Numbered from the stretch's first letter, positions 1-9,285 are shown. The stretch is 64,000 nucleotides of DNA from Chthonomonas sp. UBA1950 (GCA_002336105.1 DDEQ01000043.1:110263-174262); one strand, 5' to 3'. Program-made: numbers and translations. Notes: a model not told the origin generated them from the letters alone.

Positions 1-1634
1 ACTCGGTTGTAAAAGGCGGAAAGTTGATATTTGCGTCTGCTGATGACGGGGCCAATCAGGTCGCTAACTTGACCAAGTCTCCAACGGTTGCTTTCACAGA
101 CGATGGATCATTCACCGAGGAACAACTGGGGACACCTGGCCACCACAACGTTTTGAATGCCACCGCTGCTCTTGAGGTGGCTAAGGCGATTGGTGCGGAC
201 CTTGAGGCAGCAAAGAAAGGAATTACTCATTTCGCTGGAGCAGAGCGACGCCTCCAAGTGCTTCAATCCGACGGAATGACGGTCATTGACGACTACGCTC
301 ATCACCCCACCGAAGTAGAAGCTTCTTTGAAGGCGATTCGACAAAGATGGGCGAAAGATCGCCGACTGGTTGTCGTTTTCCAGCCTCACCTTTACTCACG
401 CACTCAACCATTGGTTAAAGAATTCGCTGAAGCCTTGTCAAATGCAGACTACGTGGTCATCACAGACATCTACGCAGCCCGTGAAGACCCAATGCCAGGC
501 GTTAGCTCAGCTCGAATCGCTGAGAAAGTAACCAAACCGCTACTGTATGTTCCGTCGCGTCATCAGTTGACCACAAAGGTCGCTGAGATATTGGAGCCTG
601 GAGATGTCGTGGTTGGCATGGGGGCGGGCAATATATCAGAATTCGCGCCCGCACTCATCAAGGAGCTTGCTCGCAACAAAGACCTAAAATCTCCGAAGAA
701 CGTTATCGTTTTTTACGGCGGCGACTCAGCAGAACGTGAAGTTAGCCTTCACAGCGGATTAGCCATCTTCAATGCTCTGAAATCAAAGAAACACAACGTG
801 CGCTTGCTGGATATGACCGACAAGTTGTTCACGAATCCGGATTTTTCCGAGTTCATCGGTCCAAATCGTCCAGATGCGGTGTTTCTCGGAATCCACGGTA
901 CTCATGCTGAAGACGGTGCGATTCAAGGGTTGCTGGAGCTTCTTGGCATTCCATACACGGGCTCAGGAATTCAGGCAAGCGCCATCGCCATGGATAAGGG
1001 CATGACCAAAAACGTGCTTGAAATGGCAGGGATCACAACCCCGAAAGGTGTGCTTTTGTCTAGCCCTGATGATGACGTTCCGTTCGGTCCTCCCTACGTC
1101 GTCAAGCCGAATGCCCAGGGATCGACGGTGGGCCTCACCTTTGTTGAAGATCACGCTTGCCTGTGTTCTGCTATCCAGAACGCCTTTGCCTACGATCGCC
1201 AAGTCCTCGTAGAAGAGTGGCTTCGAGGCATGGAGATCAGCACTCCTGTGCTTTGTAACAAACCGCTTTTGCCTGTGGAAATTGCACCTAACTCTGGGTT
1301 TTATGACTTCGAGAGTAAATACACTCCCGGAGCAACTTCTGAGATCGTTCCGGCAAGACTGCCAGAAGCGGTTTTGAAACAAGCTCAAGAGATTGCCCTC
1401 AAAGCTCACCAAGCCCTCCGATGCGAAGGGGCAACCCGTACGGACGCCATCGTTGTACCGCCCAAAAACGAAGGCGACGAATATAACATTTACGTGCTCG
1501 AAGTTAACACCCTTCCAGGTATGACGGGTACCTCGCTGCTCCCGAACAGTGCCGCAGGAATGGGTATCGCTTTCGACGATCTGTGCCAAATACTTCTGGA
1601 GGATGCATTGAGTGGCAAAAAAGAAAAAGCGTAG
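1..1634 (+). CDS. murC-ddl: MurC-Ddl fusion (UDP-MurNAc-L-alanine ligase / D-Ala-D-Ala ligase), 5' partial
   Basis: The reading frame is open to the left edge, so the N-terminal half of MurC lies outside the window. Visible MurC parts are the GHHNVLNATAA segment and the C-terminal DDYAHHPTEV motif of Mur ligases. From about base 696 a second enzyme begins (NVIVFYGGDSAEREVSLHSG), the start of D-Ala-D-Ala ligase, followed by the ATP-grasp region and the C-terminal signature EVNTLPGMTGTS. MurC adds L-Ala to UDP-MurNAc and Ddl makes D-Ala-D-Ala, so one cytoplasmic polypeptide covers two steps of peptidoglycan precursor synthesis. MurC-Ddl fusions are known, for example from chlamydiae. The 3' end overlaps ftsQ by 23 bp, which ties it to the division cluster. 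Confidence 0.95.
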   Translation, partial: SVVKGGKLIFASADDGANQVANLTKSPTVAFTDDGSFTEEQLGTPGHHNVLNATAALEVAKAIGADLEAAKKGITHFAGAERRLQVLQSDGMTVIDDYAHHPTEVEASLKAIRQRWAKDRRLVVVFQPHLYSRTQPLVKEFAEALSNADYVVITDIYAAREDPMPGVSSARIAEKVTKPLLYVPSRHQLTTKVAEILEPGDVVVGMGAGNISEFAPALIKELARNKDLKSPKNVIVFYGGDSAEREVSLHSGLAIFNALKSKKHNVRLLDMTDKLFTNPDFSEFIGPNRPDAVFLGIHGTHAEDGAIQGLLELLGIPYTGSGIQASAIAMDKGMTKNVLEMAGITTPKGVLLSSPDDDVPFGPPYVVKPNAQGSTVGLTFVEDHACLCSAIQNAFAYDRQVLVEEWLRGMEISTPVLCNKPLLPVEIAPNSGFYDFESKYTPGATSEIVPARLPEAVLKQAQEIALKAHQALRCEGATRTDAIVVPPKNEGDEYNIYVLEVNTLPGMTGTSLLPNSAAGMGIAFDDLCQILLEDALSGKKEKA

Positions 1635-2337
1635 AAAATCTCGCTTGCTACCCAAACCATTCCTGCAACTTGGGTTGATCATCAATCTGGCCTTGGGCAT
1701 GATGTTAAGTCACATCACGAGCATCGTTCACCTGAGGACAGATGGTGCGCCAGATTGGGACAAAGCTAGGATCAAGGAAATCGCAAAACGACTAAACGAT
1801 GTCCCTTGTTCAGAAGTAGATGGGAAGTCTTTTGAAAGCGCTGTGTTGCAAAACCCTGAATATGACAGCGTCGCCCTATCTCGGAACCCCTTCGGTAGCG
1901 CGACTCTCAAAATCAAGAGAAGAACACCGGTTGCGATCATTGAAAACGCGGGCAACTTAGCGCTGTCAACCGATGGCGTTGTCTATCCGACGAAAGCGCG
2001 CCTAACCGGTTTACCATCCCTGTTGATAGATGACAAAAACCTGCAACCTCAGGCATCTTTTATGTCTGGTTTCCCTTGGCAGCGATATGCCGACCTGGCG
2101 ATTCAAACAAAGTTGCTAACTGGTGAACATCCTGCTCAAATCAAGCTGGGTCAAGACGGCTCGATATGGTTAAATATGCTAGGTGGAAAAGTTAAACTTG
2201 GCTCCTTCGAACAGTTGGATGCAAAGATCACTTTTCTCAAAACCCAACTCTCCTCTGATCCGGCATTTCTAACGAGATACGAGTCAGTCAACATTGTTTC
2301 GCCTAGCAGCCCTGTAATCGTGCAATTGAAAAGTTGA
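1612..2337 (+). CDS. ftsQ: Cell division protein FtsQ/DivIB family
   Basis: A 241-residue protein with a very basic N-terminus (KKKKRRKSR), one membrane helix at about residues 17-36, and an extracytoplasmic part that begins with a POTRA-like domain (the RNPFGSATLKIKRRTPVAII region) followed by a beta domain. That layout, and its place between murC-ddl and ftsA-ftsZ, identify the FtsQ/DivIB family. Known family members link cytoplasmic FtsZ events to the FtsB/FtsL septal complex. The start is GTG and lies inside the end of murC-ddl (23 bp overlap), so translation is probably coupled. Sequence conservation outside the POTRA region is low, as usual for FtsQ. Confidence 0.85.
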   Translation: MAKKKKRRKSRLLPKPFLQLGLIINLALGMMLSHITSIVHLRTDGAPDWDKARIKEIAKRLNDVPCSEVDGKSFESAVLQNPEYDSVALSRNPFGSATLKIKRRTPVAIIENAGNLALSTDGVVYPTKARLTGLPSLLIDDKNLQPQASFMSGFPWQRYADLAIQTKLLTGEHPAQIKLGQDGSIWLNMLGGKVKLGSFEQLDAKITFLKTQLSSDPAFLTRYESVNIVSPSSPVIVQLKS

Positions 2338-2346
2338 GCAAAAGTC

Positions 2347-3135
2347 GTGAACCCATTTACCTCCCGAATACCGCCTCGGCCGCATCTTCTAAAAGATAAA
2401 TGGCTTATTCCGGTAACCCTAATGTGCCTTGTCTTAGGATTTATGATCGCGCTTGCATGGGTTACCCCCGCAAATCAAACTTCACGATACGCAAACTTGT
2501 CTTCTAGCCAAAAGCCTCGGGTTAGTGAAGCCTCGGTTGACATCGAAGCCTTCCAAACGATGAAGCAGCAGGTCACGGACCTTCAAAAGGAAAAGACTAA
2601 GTTAGAAAATGCCTTGGCCGGGCAAGACGGGAAAACGAAGGTTCTTAATGACAGCCTCCAAGACACAAAGGCGTTTGCCGGGTTGGTGGCAGTGGAAGGC
2701 CCCGGCGTAAGCGTCACCTTGCGAGACAGCACAAAGAAGTTTCCTGAACTCCAAAACGCTGGCGGAGGAGCAATTCTCAACGAAACGAATGTTCACGATA
2801 CCGACGCTCTATTGATTGTCAACGAGCTATTCAATGCAGGTGCAGAAGCGGTCGCTGTCGATAAGGAAAGAGTTGTTGGAGTTTCGAATATCCGGTGTGC
2901 AGGAACCATCATCATGGTCAACGACGTGAAGGTTGCCCCGCCTATCGTGATTCGAGCTATTGGCGACCCGAACACGCTCATTGGTGCTCTCAATATCAAT
3001 GGCGGAATTGTTTCAGATCTCCGAATGACCGACCCTAACATGGTTGAGATCGCCCCTCTCAAGAAAATGGTCATTCCAGCGTACACGGGCAAAACAAAAT
3101 TCCGACTGGCAACACCAGTGAAGGAAGACAAGTGA
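2347..3135 (+). CDS. DUF881 family membrane protein (YlxW-like)
   Basis: A 262-residue protein with one N-terminal membrane helix (about residues 20-38), a coiled-coil stretch (about 62-95, DLQKEKTKLENALAGQDG) and a C-terminal domain with the GPGVSVTLRDS and ALNINGGIVSDL blocks typical of DUF881. In Bacillus the relatives YlxW/YlxX sit between divIB and ftsA, exactly the position seen here. Biochemical function is not established for the family; a role in the division machinery is inferred from gene order. GTG start 9 bp after ftsQ; the 3' end overlaps the next gene by 4 bp (GTGA). Confidence 0.85.
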   Translation: MNPFTSRIPPRPHLLKDKWLIPVTLMCLVLGFMIALAWVTPANQTSRYANLSSSQKPRVSEASVDIEAFQTMKQQVTDLQKEKTKLENALAGQDGKTKVLNDSLQDTKAFAGLVAVEGPGVSVTLRDSTKKFPELQNAGGGAILNETNVHDTDALLIVNELFNAGAEAVAVDKERVVGVSNIRCAGTIIMVNDVKVAPPIVIRAIGDPNTLIGALNINGGIVSDLRMTDPNMVEIAPLKKMVIPAYTGKTKFRLATPVKEDK

Positions 3136-3545
3136 TCGTCTTCATACCTATAATCGCTCTTTTGGTAGGAGCGGCAATCGCTCTGCTATGCCATTTTCCA
3201 CCTTTTCGCGGAGTTGGCGGACAATATCTGGCCCTTGCCTGTTTGGCAGGTCTTGACACCGTTTGCGGTGGAATTCGAAGCGGGATGGAAGGCAAATTTC
3301 GGAACGACATCTTTATCACCGGTTTCTTTTCGAACGTACTCATCGCCTTCTTCCTTGCCTGGTTAGGCGACCAGATTTATATCGATGTCTTTCTTGCTGT
3401 CGCCCTTGTCATGGTTGGCCGGGTGTTCACAAATCTCAGCATGATCCGCCGGTTCCTGATCACCAAATGGCAAGATAATAACGAACGAAAGAGACTACAA
3501 AAACTGCAACAAGCAGCTCCAGCGCCGGTGGAACCTAACGCATGA
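3132..3545 (+). CDS. sbp: Small basic protein (DUF1290)
   Basis: A 137-residue integral membrane protein with three hydrophobic segments (about residues 1-20, 30-48 and 60-98). It carries conserved DUF1290 blocks such as LACLAGLDTVCGGIRSGMEG and NDIFITGFFSNVLIAFFLAW. In Bacillus the homologous sbp lies directly upstream of ftsA, as here. The function is unknown; the company it keeps suggests a membrane accessory of division. GTG start overlapping the DUF881 stop (GTGA), and its own stop overlaps the ftsA start (ATGA), so three consecutive genes are translationally coupled. Confidence 0.87.
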   Translation: MIVFIPIIALLVGAAIALLCHFPPFRGVGGQYLALACLAGLDTVCGGIRSGMEGKFRNDIFITGFFSNVLIAFFLAWLGDQIYIDVFLAVALVMVGRVFTNLSMIRRFLITKWQDNNERKRLQKLQQAAPAPVEPNA

Positions 3546-4753
3546 AAGAAGAATTAGTACACGTTTTGGACCTTGGAGAGAGCAAGGTGGTTTGCTTATC
3601 GGCAAAAAAGGCTGCCGATGGAATTAGGATCGTTGCGATCTCTTCAGTTCCTTGCAAAGGCGTTAAAAAAGGGATCATTTCGGATGTCGACGAAACCGCT
3701 GGCGCTATTTCCCAAGCCGTCAAGAAAGTTCAGCAAGCCGTCGGAGAAGAGATCAAAGCTCTCGTGGTTACCATATCGGGTCCTCACTTAGAAGGCACCA
3801 ATGCTCAAGGATTTAAGCCGGTCATTCCTCGTGGCAGGCTGATCACTCATCAAGATGTCCTAGAAGTTGTCACACATAGCCGTTCCATCGTCTTTCCGCC
3901 AGATCGGGAACAGATACAAGCCCTGCCCAGAGAGTTCAAGGTGGACGGGGTACGAGACGTTCGGCAACCAGTTGGAATGCCCGCCTCAAAACTTGAGGTG
4001 GTCACGTACGTGGCGAGCGGTCAGCTTTCAGCTCTTCAACTCGTTGAGCGAGCAATCGCTCTCGCGGGTAAGACGGTCGATCAGATGGTTATTCGCCCGC
4101 TTGCTTCTGGAATCGGTGTCATGACGACTCAGGAAATGGACGGTGGAGCGGTGGTCGTCGACCTCGGGCACGGTTGCACCGATATTGGAGTCTTTATGAA
4201 CGGTTCGATTGGCTATTGTGCAAGCCTTCCGGTCGGTTCCGGTCACGTAACCACTGACCTTAGCCATCTCCTCAAATGCTCGCCCGAAGAGGCAGACCGA
4301 CTAAAAACCTCTCATGGCGTTGCCATGGCAAAATTGGTCCCTGAAACAAAGTCTGTCGATGTACTTCAGGTCGGACAGTCGATTGCTCGTCCGCTTCAGC
4401 AGAAGGTGCTTTGCGAAATCATCGAGGCCCGAATGCGGGAAATCGCAGTGATGGTCAAGCAACAGGTTGAAAAGAGCGGCCAAATGGGACTACTTCCCGG
4501 TGGTGTTATTCTGACCGGAGGTGGTGCACAGATGGAGGGCGTTGATAAGTTGTTTGAGGAAGTCCTCAAACACATGCGCGTCCGCATTGCTGAACCGGTA
4601 GTGAAGTTGACTGAAGCTCCGAAAGCAGGGCTAGCCGCAGCAGTTGGCGCAGCAACATTCACCATTCAATGTTATGAAGAGATCACGCCCGCAAACGGTG
4701 GATCATCCTTCAAAGACAGAATTCGTAGTTTGTTTTCAGTGTTTAACGGGTGA
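3542..4753 (+). CDS. ftsA: Cell division protein FtsA
   Basis: A 403-residue actin-fold ATPase. Visible are the first phosphate loop (VLDLGESKVVCL near the N-terminus), the central VVVDLGHGCTDIGVFMNGSI motif (about residues 203-222) and the adenosine motif GVILTGGGAQMEGVD (about 320-334). The SHS2-like 1C domain lies between the first two. The C-terminus FKDRIRSLFSVFNG looks like the amphipathic membrane-targeting helix that anchors FtsA. FtsA tethers FtsZ filaments to the membrane. The start codon overlaps the sbp stop (ATGA), and ftsZ follows after a 75-bp gap with its own likely regulatory sites. Confidence 0.95.
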   Translation: MKEELVHVLDLGESKVVCLSAKKAADGIRIVAISSVPCKGVKKGIISDVDETAGAISQAVKKVQQAVGEEIKALVVTISGPHLEGTNAQGFKPVIPRGRLITHQDVLEVVTHSRSIVFPPDREQIQALPREFKVDGVRDVRQPVGMPASKLEVVTYVASGQLSALQLVERAIALAGKTVDQMVIRPLASGIGVMTTQEMDGGAVVVDLGHGCTDIGVFMNGSIGYCASLPVGSGHVTTDLSHLLKCSPEEADRLKTSHGVAMAKLVPETKSVDVLQVGQSIARPLQQKVLCEIIEARMREIAVMVKQQVEKSGQMGLLPGGVILTGGGAQMEGVDKLFEEVLKHMRVRIAEPVVKLTEAPKAGLAAAVGAATFTIQCYEEITPANGGSSFKDRIRSLFSVFNG

Positions 4754-4770
4754 AGTTGAAGTTATTAACG

Positions 4771-4790
4771 ATATTCACAGGTTATCCACA
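4771..4790 (+). promoter_or_regulatory. Two tandem DnaA-box-like sites upstream of ftsZ
   Basis: In the ftsA-ftsZ gap, TTATCCACA at 4782-4790 is a perfect match to the canonical DnaA box, and ATATTCACA at 4771-4779 differs from TTATNCACA at one base. Both point the same way and start 11 bp apart, one helical turn, which suits cooperative DnaA binding. A -10-like TAAAAT lies at 4813-4818, only about 10 bp before the GTG of ftsZ, so any such transcript would have almost no leader. Binding by DnaA is inferred. Confidence 0.5.
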
Positions 4791-4828
4791 GGTAAACGGA
4801 GAGTTTAGGTTCTAAAATAGCGCTACTT

Positions 4829-6052
4829 GTGAAGAAGTCGGAGAAGCAATTGGATAAGCCCCAAGCAGTAATCAAGGTACTTGGCGTTGGCGGCGGTGGA
4901 AGCAACGCGGTCCAGCGCATGATCGACAGCGGCATACGCGGTGTTGAGTTCGTGGCGATGAACACAGACGTCCAGGTGTTGGATCAACACTCTTCCCAGA
5001 GGAAGGTTCAGCTCGGTGGAAATCTGACTCGTGGTCTTGGCGCTGGCGGTAACCCAGAGGTTGGAAAACTGGCAGCAGAAGAGAGCCGAAGCGAGATTCG
5101 AAAGGTTCTAGAAGGCGCAGACATGGTCTTCATCACCGCAGGTATGGGTGGTGGAACAGGTACTGGTGCCGCTCCAGTTATTGCCGACCTTGCTCGCGAA
5201 GCCGGTGTTCTCTCAGTCGCTATTGTGACAAAGCCGTTCTCCTTTGAAGGACCGAGGCGAGCACGACTTGCCGAAGAAGGCATCACCTCCCTCATGGGTC
5301 GAGTTGATACCGTCATCACAATTCCGAACGACCGACTTCTTGATGTCGTTGAGCGCAAGACGAGCCTGCTCGAAGCCTTCCGAGTTGCTGACGACGTCCT
5401 CAGACAAGCCGTTCAAGGCATCGCCGAAATCATCACCAGCGCAGGTCAATGGAATGTTGACTTCGCCGACGTTCGAACGATCATGGCGAATTCTGGCCCA
5501 GCCCTGATGGGTATTGGTTACGGTGTTGGCGAACAACGAGCACTACAAGCCGCTCGAAGCGCGGTGACTTCTCCGCTCGTCGAACAGTCAATCAATGGTG
5601 CCGGTGCTCTCCTCGTGAATGTTGCTTTTGGTCCAGATCTCACGCTGACCGAAATGAATGAAGCGATGACCTACATTCGCAGCCTTTGCGACACCGATGA
5701 CGCGAACATCATTACGGGTACGATGCAGGATCCTGAAATGGAAGGCACAGTTCGGGTTACCGTTCTTGCGACAGGTTTCAACCCGTATACCAAAGAGGGA
5801 AAGCAGGTCGCTAGCGCGACGTATGGAACGACTTCAAACGTAAGCGCCCCAACCGCCCCTGTAGCGCCGATCATTCCTCCACAACCGGTTGTGACGCCAC
5901 TCGCAACGAGCGACGAGATCGTCCAGCAAGCTCGCGAAAGACTCAATCAGTCGCGCGGTGTGCCGGCAGTTCCAGATGCAAGCAATGTTTTCGATAGCAC
6001 GGATCTTGATATCCCGGCTTTCATCCGCGAGCATCGACAAAGAAACAGTTAG
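4829..6052 (+). CDS. ftsZ: Cell division protein FtsZ
   Basis: A 407-residue tubulin-fold GTPase that polymerises into the division ring. Visible are the N-terminal GVGGGGSNAVQRMI loop, the tubulin signature GGGTGTGAAP (about residues 107-116), the T7-loop region NVDFADVRTIM with the catalytic aspartate, a Pro/Ala/Val-rich linker (about 330-360) and a C-terminal peptide DLDIPAFIREHRQR of the type that binds FtsA. The chosen start is GTG with no convincing Shine-Dalgarno sequence. DnaA-box-like sites sit just upstream. Confidence 0.98.
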   Translation: MKKSEKQLDKPQAVIKVLGVGGGGSNAVQRMIDSGIRGVEFVAMNTDVQVLDQHSSQRKVQLGGNLTRGLGAGGNPEVGKLAAEESRSEIRKVLEGADMVFITAGMGGGTGTGAAPVIADLAREAGVLSVAIVTKPFSFEGPRRARLAEEGITSLMGRVDTVITIPNDRLLDVVERKTSLLEAFRVADDVLRQAVQGIAEIITSAGQWNVDFADVRTIMANSGPALMGIGYGVGEQRALQAARSAVTSPLVEQSINGAGALLVNVAFGPDLTLTEMNEAMTYIRSLCDTDDANIITGTMQDPEMEGTVRVTVLATGFNPYTKEGKQVASATYGTTSNVSAPTAPVAPIIPPQPVVTPLATSDEIVQQARERLNQSRGVPAVPDASNVFDSTDLDIPAFIREHRQRNS

Positions 6053-6079
6053 CACTCATTTTCATGGTGCTTTTTGGTC

Positions 6080-7381
6080 ATGCCATTCGTCCTAATGAAT
6101 GGCATGATTCTCTCACTCGGATTCGTCCTTGCCACCCAGCTAGGAACACCTCAAGAGCCAACTGCTCCGGCAGCCACAACTCCGGCGCAGGCTGCTCCAT
6201 CTTTCACACAAGCATTTACGGTTGTTGAACCAAACCGTCTTTGCGTGAGCCCACTCATCGACGGAAAACTAACGGATGAGGAATGGGATCCACTCTCAAC
6301 GAATTCATATTTTCAGTGGGAGCCAGGCAAACTCCATTTTGCCGCCAAGGTTGGCGCGAATGAAGATGCAGTGTTCAGCGTTGATCTCAAAGCCAATGGT
6401 TGGTTGATTGGTGATGATAATTACGAGTTTCGAGTGAGCATCAAGGATGGAAAACCTGTGCTTACTGCTCGCCAACTTGATGCTACCAACGTTGCAGGGC
6501 CAGTCTACCGGGAGCTACCAGGGATCGTCCTATCATCGAAATTCGCGGCTTCCGTTGACTCAACGGGGACCACAATCGAATTGAGCGTGATTGATCCGGG
6601 CTGGGAAATTTTCGATTTCTCTCGAAGTCAGAAAATCGGGGTGAGAGTCGATGCAGTTCCTAGTTCGGAAGCACCCATCGAACCGTTCAAACCACGAGTT
6701 CTCACACCAGTTAACTTAGTGAATCTGCGTGCCGCAGCGCTTCCAGCCAACATCAAATGGAATCTCGAAAGGAACGAACGAGCTGTGACTCCTGGTGAAT
6801 CGAAGATGATGCGGTTCACCTTCAATGCGCCGAAAGAAACCAAACTTGCAGAAATAGAGATCCGGTCTGAGGGATTAGCGAAGGACGACACGAACAAAAT
6901 CACAACGCCATTCCCTGCCTTCGACAATAAAGGGCGAGCGATCGTTGACTACGTCACTGGTGTTGCTCCTGCGGCGACCACCGGTTATCGCATTGTTCGC
7001 GGAGCAGTTAAGGCCTCCGACGGTATCCAAGCCTTACTAGAGGGCAGCTACTTTATCGCTCCTCTCGTCGATGTAGAGCTAGCCAGAAAAGTTTACACAG
7101 GGCAAACAACCGACCGAGGCTTGCCGATTGCTTTCTACATTGGTAGCAGCTCACAAAAGATCGTAAAGGGCGATGTGACGATCGGGGTGCCGACAGGATT
7201 TCGAGTTTTGAACGGCACCGACAAGCAGAAATTCTCCATCACCGATAAATGGGGACGGATTAGGAAGTCTTTCGACCTCTACATCCCAGGCAACTCAAGC
7301 GGCACCTATCCGATCACGTTGACAGTGAACGCAAACGGCAAGACCTTTCCCTACACGGTCTATATCACTTTCCGAGGCTAG
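6080..7381 (+). CDS. Secreted protein with CBM9-like (DOMON-type) domain
   Basis: About 433 residues with a signal peptide (MNGMILSLGFVLATQ) followed by a Pro/Ala/Thr-rich linker. The segment SPLIDGKLTDEEW (about residues 59-71) is the typical entry to carbohydrate-binding family 9/DOMON-like beta-sandwich domains, and the rest (to about 215) fits that fold. The remaining two thirds looks like further beta domains; the end PITLTVNANGKTFPYTVYITF resembles an Ig/NEW3-like strand pattern. No catalytic motif seen. TTG (6074) and ATG (6080, 6095, 6104) are possible starts. It may bind sugars at the cell surface, but that is inference. A strong hairpin follows the stop. Confidence 0.6.
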   Translation: MPFVLMNGMILSLGFVLATQLGTPQEPTAPAATTPAQAAPSFTQAFTVVEPNRLCVSPLIDGKLTDEEWDPLSTNSYFQWEPGKLHFAAKVGANEDAVFSVDLKANGWLIGDDNYEFRVSIKDGKPVLTARQLDATNVAGPVYRELPGIVLSSKFAASVDSTGTTIELSVIDPGWEIFDFSRSQKIGVRVDAVPSSEAPIEPFKPRVLTPVNLVNLRAAALPANIKWNLERNERAVTPGESKMMRFTFNAPKETKLAEIEIRSEGLAKDDTNKITTPFPAFDNKGRAIVDYVTGVAPAATTGYRIVRGAVKASDGIQALLEGSYFIAPLVDVELARKVYTGQTTDRGLPIAFYIGSSSQKIVKGDVTIGVPTGFRVLNGTDKQKFSITDKWGRIRKSFDLYIPGNSSGTYPITLTVNANGKTFPYTVYITFRG

Positions 7382-7388
7382 GAGCAAG

Positions 7389-7427
7389 CGATAGTCTCAA
7401 GTTCTTAATCGGAACTTGAGACTATCG
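7389..7427. terminator. Bidirectional hairpin terminator
   Basis: A perfect 16-bp inverted repeat (7389-7404 with 7412-7427) with a 7-base loop lies between the convergent secreted-protein and hisF genes and includes the hisF stop codon. There is no long T-run on either side, so it may act as an RNA-end-protecting stem or an imperfect terminator. Confidence 0.75.
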
Positions 7428-8198
7428 AGAAGCGATCTGCAATCGCATAGGAAGCCCGGCATCCGCCATGCTCTGCTTGAGATCTGATATCTTGTAGACG
7501 CCGTCGTGAACGATGGATGCGAGCAGAACCGCGTCGGCCTTCCCCTTTGTAATCCCTTCCACCAGGTGTTCGGCATTCCCTGCTCCTCCTGATGCAATGA
7601 CCGGCACAGAAACTGCCTCGGAGACTGCCCGAGTTAAATCAAGGTCATATCCGGCCAAAGTTCCGTCGCCATCCATGCTGGTCAGCAATATTTCACCAGC
7701 ACCAAGCTGAACAACCTTCTGAGCCCATTCAACCGCATCGAGTCCACTTGGATGACGCCCACCGTGCGTAAAGACTTCCCAACCTTCTGCATCACGACGT
7801 TTGCGCGCGTCGATCGCAACGACGATACATTGCGCCCCGAAGTTAGCTGCACCTTCGCTGATGAGGTTTGGGTCTTTTATAGCGGCGGTATTGAGTGACA
7901 CCTTATCGGCTCCAGCGTGCAATGCTCCCCGAATATCTTCAACGCTTCGCAGTCCACCTCCCACCGTGAATGGAATAAAGATTTGCTCGGCTACTCGTTC
8001 GGCTAACCGAATCACGGGTGCGCGCTCCTCGTGCGATGCTGTGATGTCAAGAAACACCAATTCGTCAGCGCCTTCGGAATCGTAAAACCGACCTAACTCG
8101 ACAGGGTCACCTGCATCACGTAAACCAACAAAATTGATCCCCTTAACGACGCGGCCGTCTTTGATATCAAGGCATGGAATGAGTCGAACTGATGTCAT
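7422..8198 (-). CDS. hisF: Imidazole glycerol phosphate synthase subunit HisF
   Basis: A 258-residue (beta/alpha)8 barrel, full length for HisF. The N-terminal [16 protein letters not shown] carries the catalytic Asp, the second catalytic Asp is in [11 protein letters not shown], and phosphate-binding loops are visible at [12 protein letters not shown] and [10 protein letters not shown]. HisF uses ammonia made by HisH to cyclise PRFAR to imidazole glycerol phosphate and AICAR in histidine synthesis. No hisH or other his gene is in the window. It is the last gene of a three-gene minus-strand unit and overlaps the upstream gene by 4 bp (ATGA). Confidence 0.97.
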   Translation of the reverse strand: MTSVRLIPCLDIKDGRVVKGINFVGLRDAGDPVELGRFYDSEGADELVFLDITASHEERAPVIRLAERVAEQIFIPFTVGGGLRSVEDIRGALHAGADKVSLNTAAIKDPNLISEGAANFGAQCIVVAIDARKRRDAEGWEVFTHGGRHPSGLDAVEWAQKVVQLGAGEILLTSMDGDGTLAGYDLDLTRAVSEAVSVPVIASGGAGNAEHLVEGITKGKADAVLLASIVHDGVYKISDLKQSMADAGLPMRLQIASR

Positions 8199-9004
8199 GT
8201 TGTTTGTATTCGATGAATCCGCACACAGGTCTCCCCTTTTCGGCGCGGATAGAAGCTGAGCCTGAAGCGGTCATCAAATGAGTCGAGATCCAAATTCTCG
8301 GGGATAGATCGCGAATCCCATACCTCTGCTCGTAGCTTTTCAAAAAGGTCCAGAACCAACCATCTCTCATCGCTTTGGATTTCGTATGTCTTCAATTCTC
8401 GAAGTCCCACCTTTGCCAACCCTCGTGTAGAAGCGGAGTTTTCAGACCAGATTGTTCTGGTGTGAAGTAACGGTGATAAGGCAGTTGGATCCTCCTTCAG
8501 GGCATTTGATAGTTCATCTGCAGAGAAAAACCGCTCTTGCGTCACGTCGAAAATCAACTTCGAGTTCATTAAGAACGCTACTGCATCAGCCAGATGTGTC
8601 ACAAGCTTGACGTGTCTTGCATCTTTTAGTGGCGTCTCAGAAGCATAGCGAATCTTAATCAGAGCCTTAGAGTTGGCCAACGATTGAATCTGTTCTGCGG
8701 TTGGCTCTGCCAAATACTCAAGATCTGGCCGGAATACATGCGCATTCTTTCGGCGCAGAACTAAGGCGATATGAAGTCGAATGTCTGAAAAGAGTAATCC
8801 TTCGGGAGGCCCAATCGGGCTAACACCTTTGACGGAGTAACGGTTGCTTTTCAGAACTTGGTCCATCAGTTCAGACTGATTTGGAAGTCGCTCTTCTGGA
8901 ACATAAACCCAATACTCGGTAATCGCCAGATATCGCTGCCTTCGAAACAGACGAACGACGGCGAAAGCACAGATCGCTCCAACAAGAACACCGAAGACAA
9001 ACAT
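8195..9004 (-). CDS. Hypothetical membrane-anchored protein
   Basis: Not recognised. The 269-residue protein has one N-terminal membrane helix ([19 protein letters not shown]) followed at once by basic residues (RRQR), so the remaining ~245 residues are probably cytoplasmic. The soluble part is mixed alpha/beta with no Cys pairs or known catalytic motif. It sits 9 bp downstream of a zinc-ribbon gene and overlaps hisF by 4 bp, so it is co-translated with hisF; nothing in the sequence explains a histidine link. Confidence 0.75.
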   Translation of the reverse strand: MFVFGVLVGAICAFAVVRLFRRQRYLAITEYWVYVPEERLPNQSELMDQVLKSNRYSVKGVSPIGPPEGLLFSDIRLHIALVLRRKNAHVFRPDLEYLAEPTAEQIQSLANSKALIKIRYASETPLKDARHVKLVTHLADAVAFLMNSKLIFDVTQERFFSADELSNALKEDPTALSPLLHTRTIWSENSASTRGLAKVGLRELKTYEIQSDERWLVLDLFEKLRAEVWDSRSIPENLDLDSFDDRFRLSFYPRRKGETCVRIHRIQTT

Positions 9005-9013
9005 GACATTTCC

Positions 9014-9229
9014 CTAAGGGCCGACCCCTCCGAGCCAGCGTACGGCTAAATCAAGCTCTGTTCCTTCCAAACTCGAATAGCAGACATCGCACAGTCCAGC
9101 TTCGTTGACGCGCTTCGATTTGCACAGCAGACAAGAATCCATTCGTCGCGCATCCATGACGTATTTGCTATTTCGCAATGCAAATGAAAGCTGGTCGCGT
9201 CGAATGCCCTCCGAGTTCAATCTGTCCAC
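9014..9229 (-). CDS. Small zinc-ribbon protein
   Basis: A 71-residue protein with two CxxC knuckles, CLLC and CDVC, spaced 10 residues apart (CLLCKSKRVNEAGLCDVC), which should bind one zinc ion. The tail LAVRWLGGVGP is hydrophobic. The longest frame starts with GTG at 9229; an internal ATG 24 codons later would give a 47-residue protein that still has all four cysteines, so the start is unsure. It is the first gene of the unit that ends with hisF. Function unknown. Confidence 0.65.
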   Translation of the reverse strand: MDRLNSEGIRRDQLSFALRNSKYVMDARRMDSCLLCKSKRVNEAGLCDVCYSSLEGTELDLAVRWLGGVGP

Positions 9230-9285
9230 TTCACTTAGTTTACCGGTCTGACCCGGGTCGTCCGTAGTACGAAAAAACGAACAAG

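Noticed and set aside
963..1700. 245-codon minus-strand ORF
   Set aside because: It lies opposite the ddl part and ftsQ start; its translation has no family features, and the plus-strand genes are certain.
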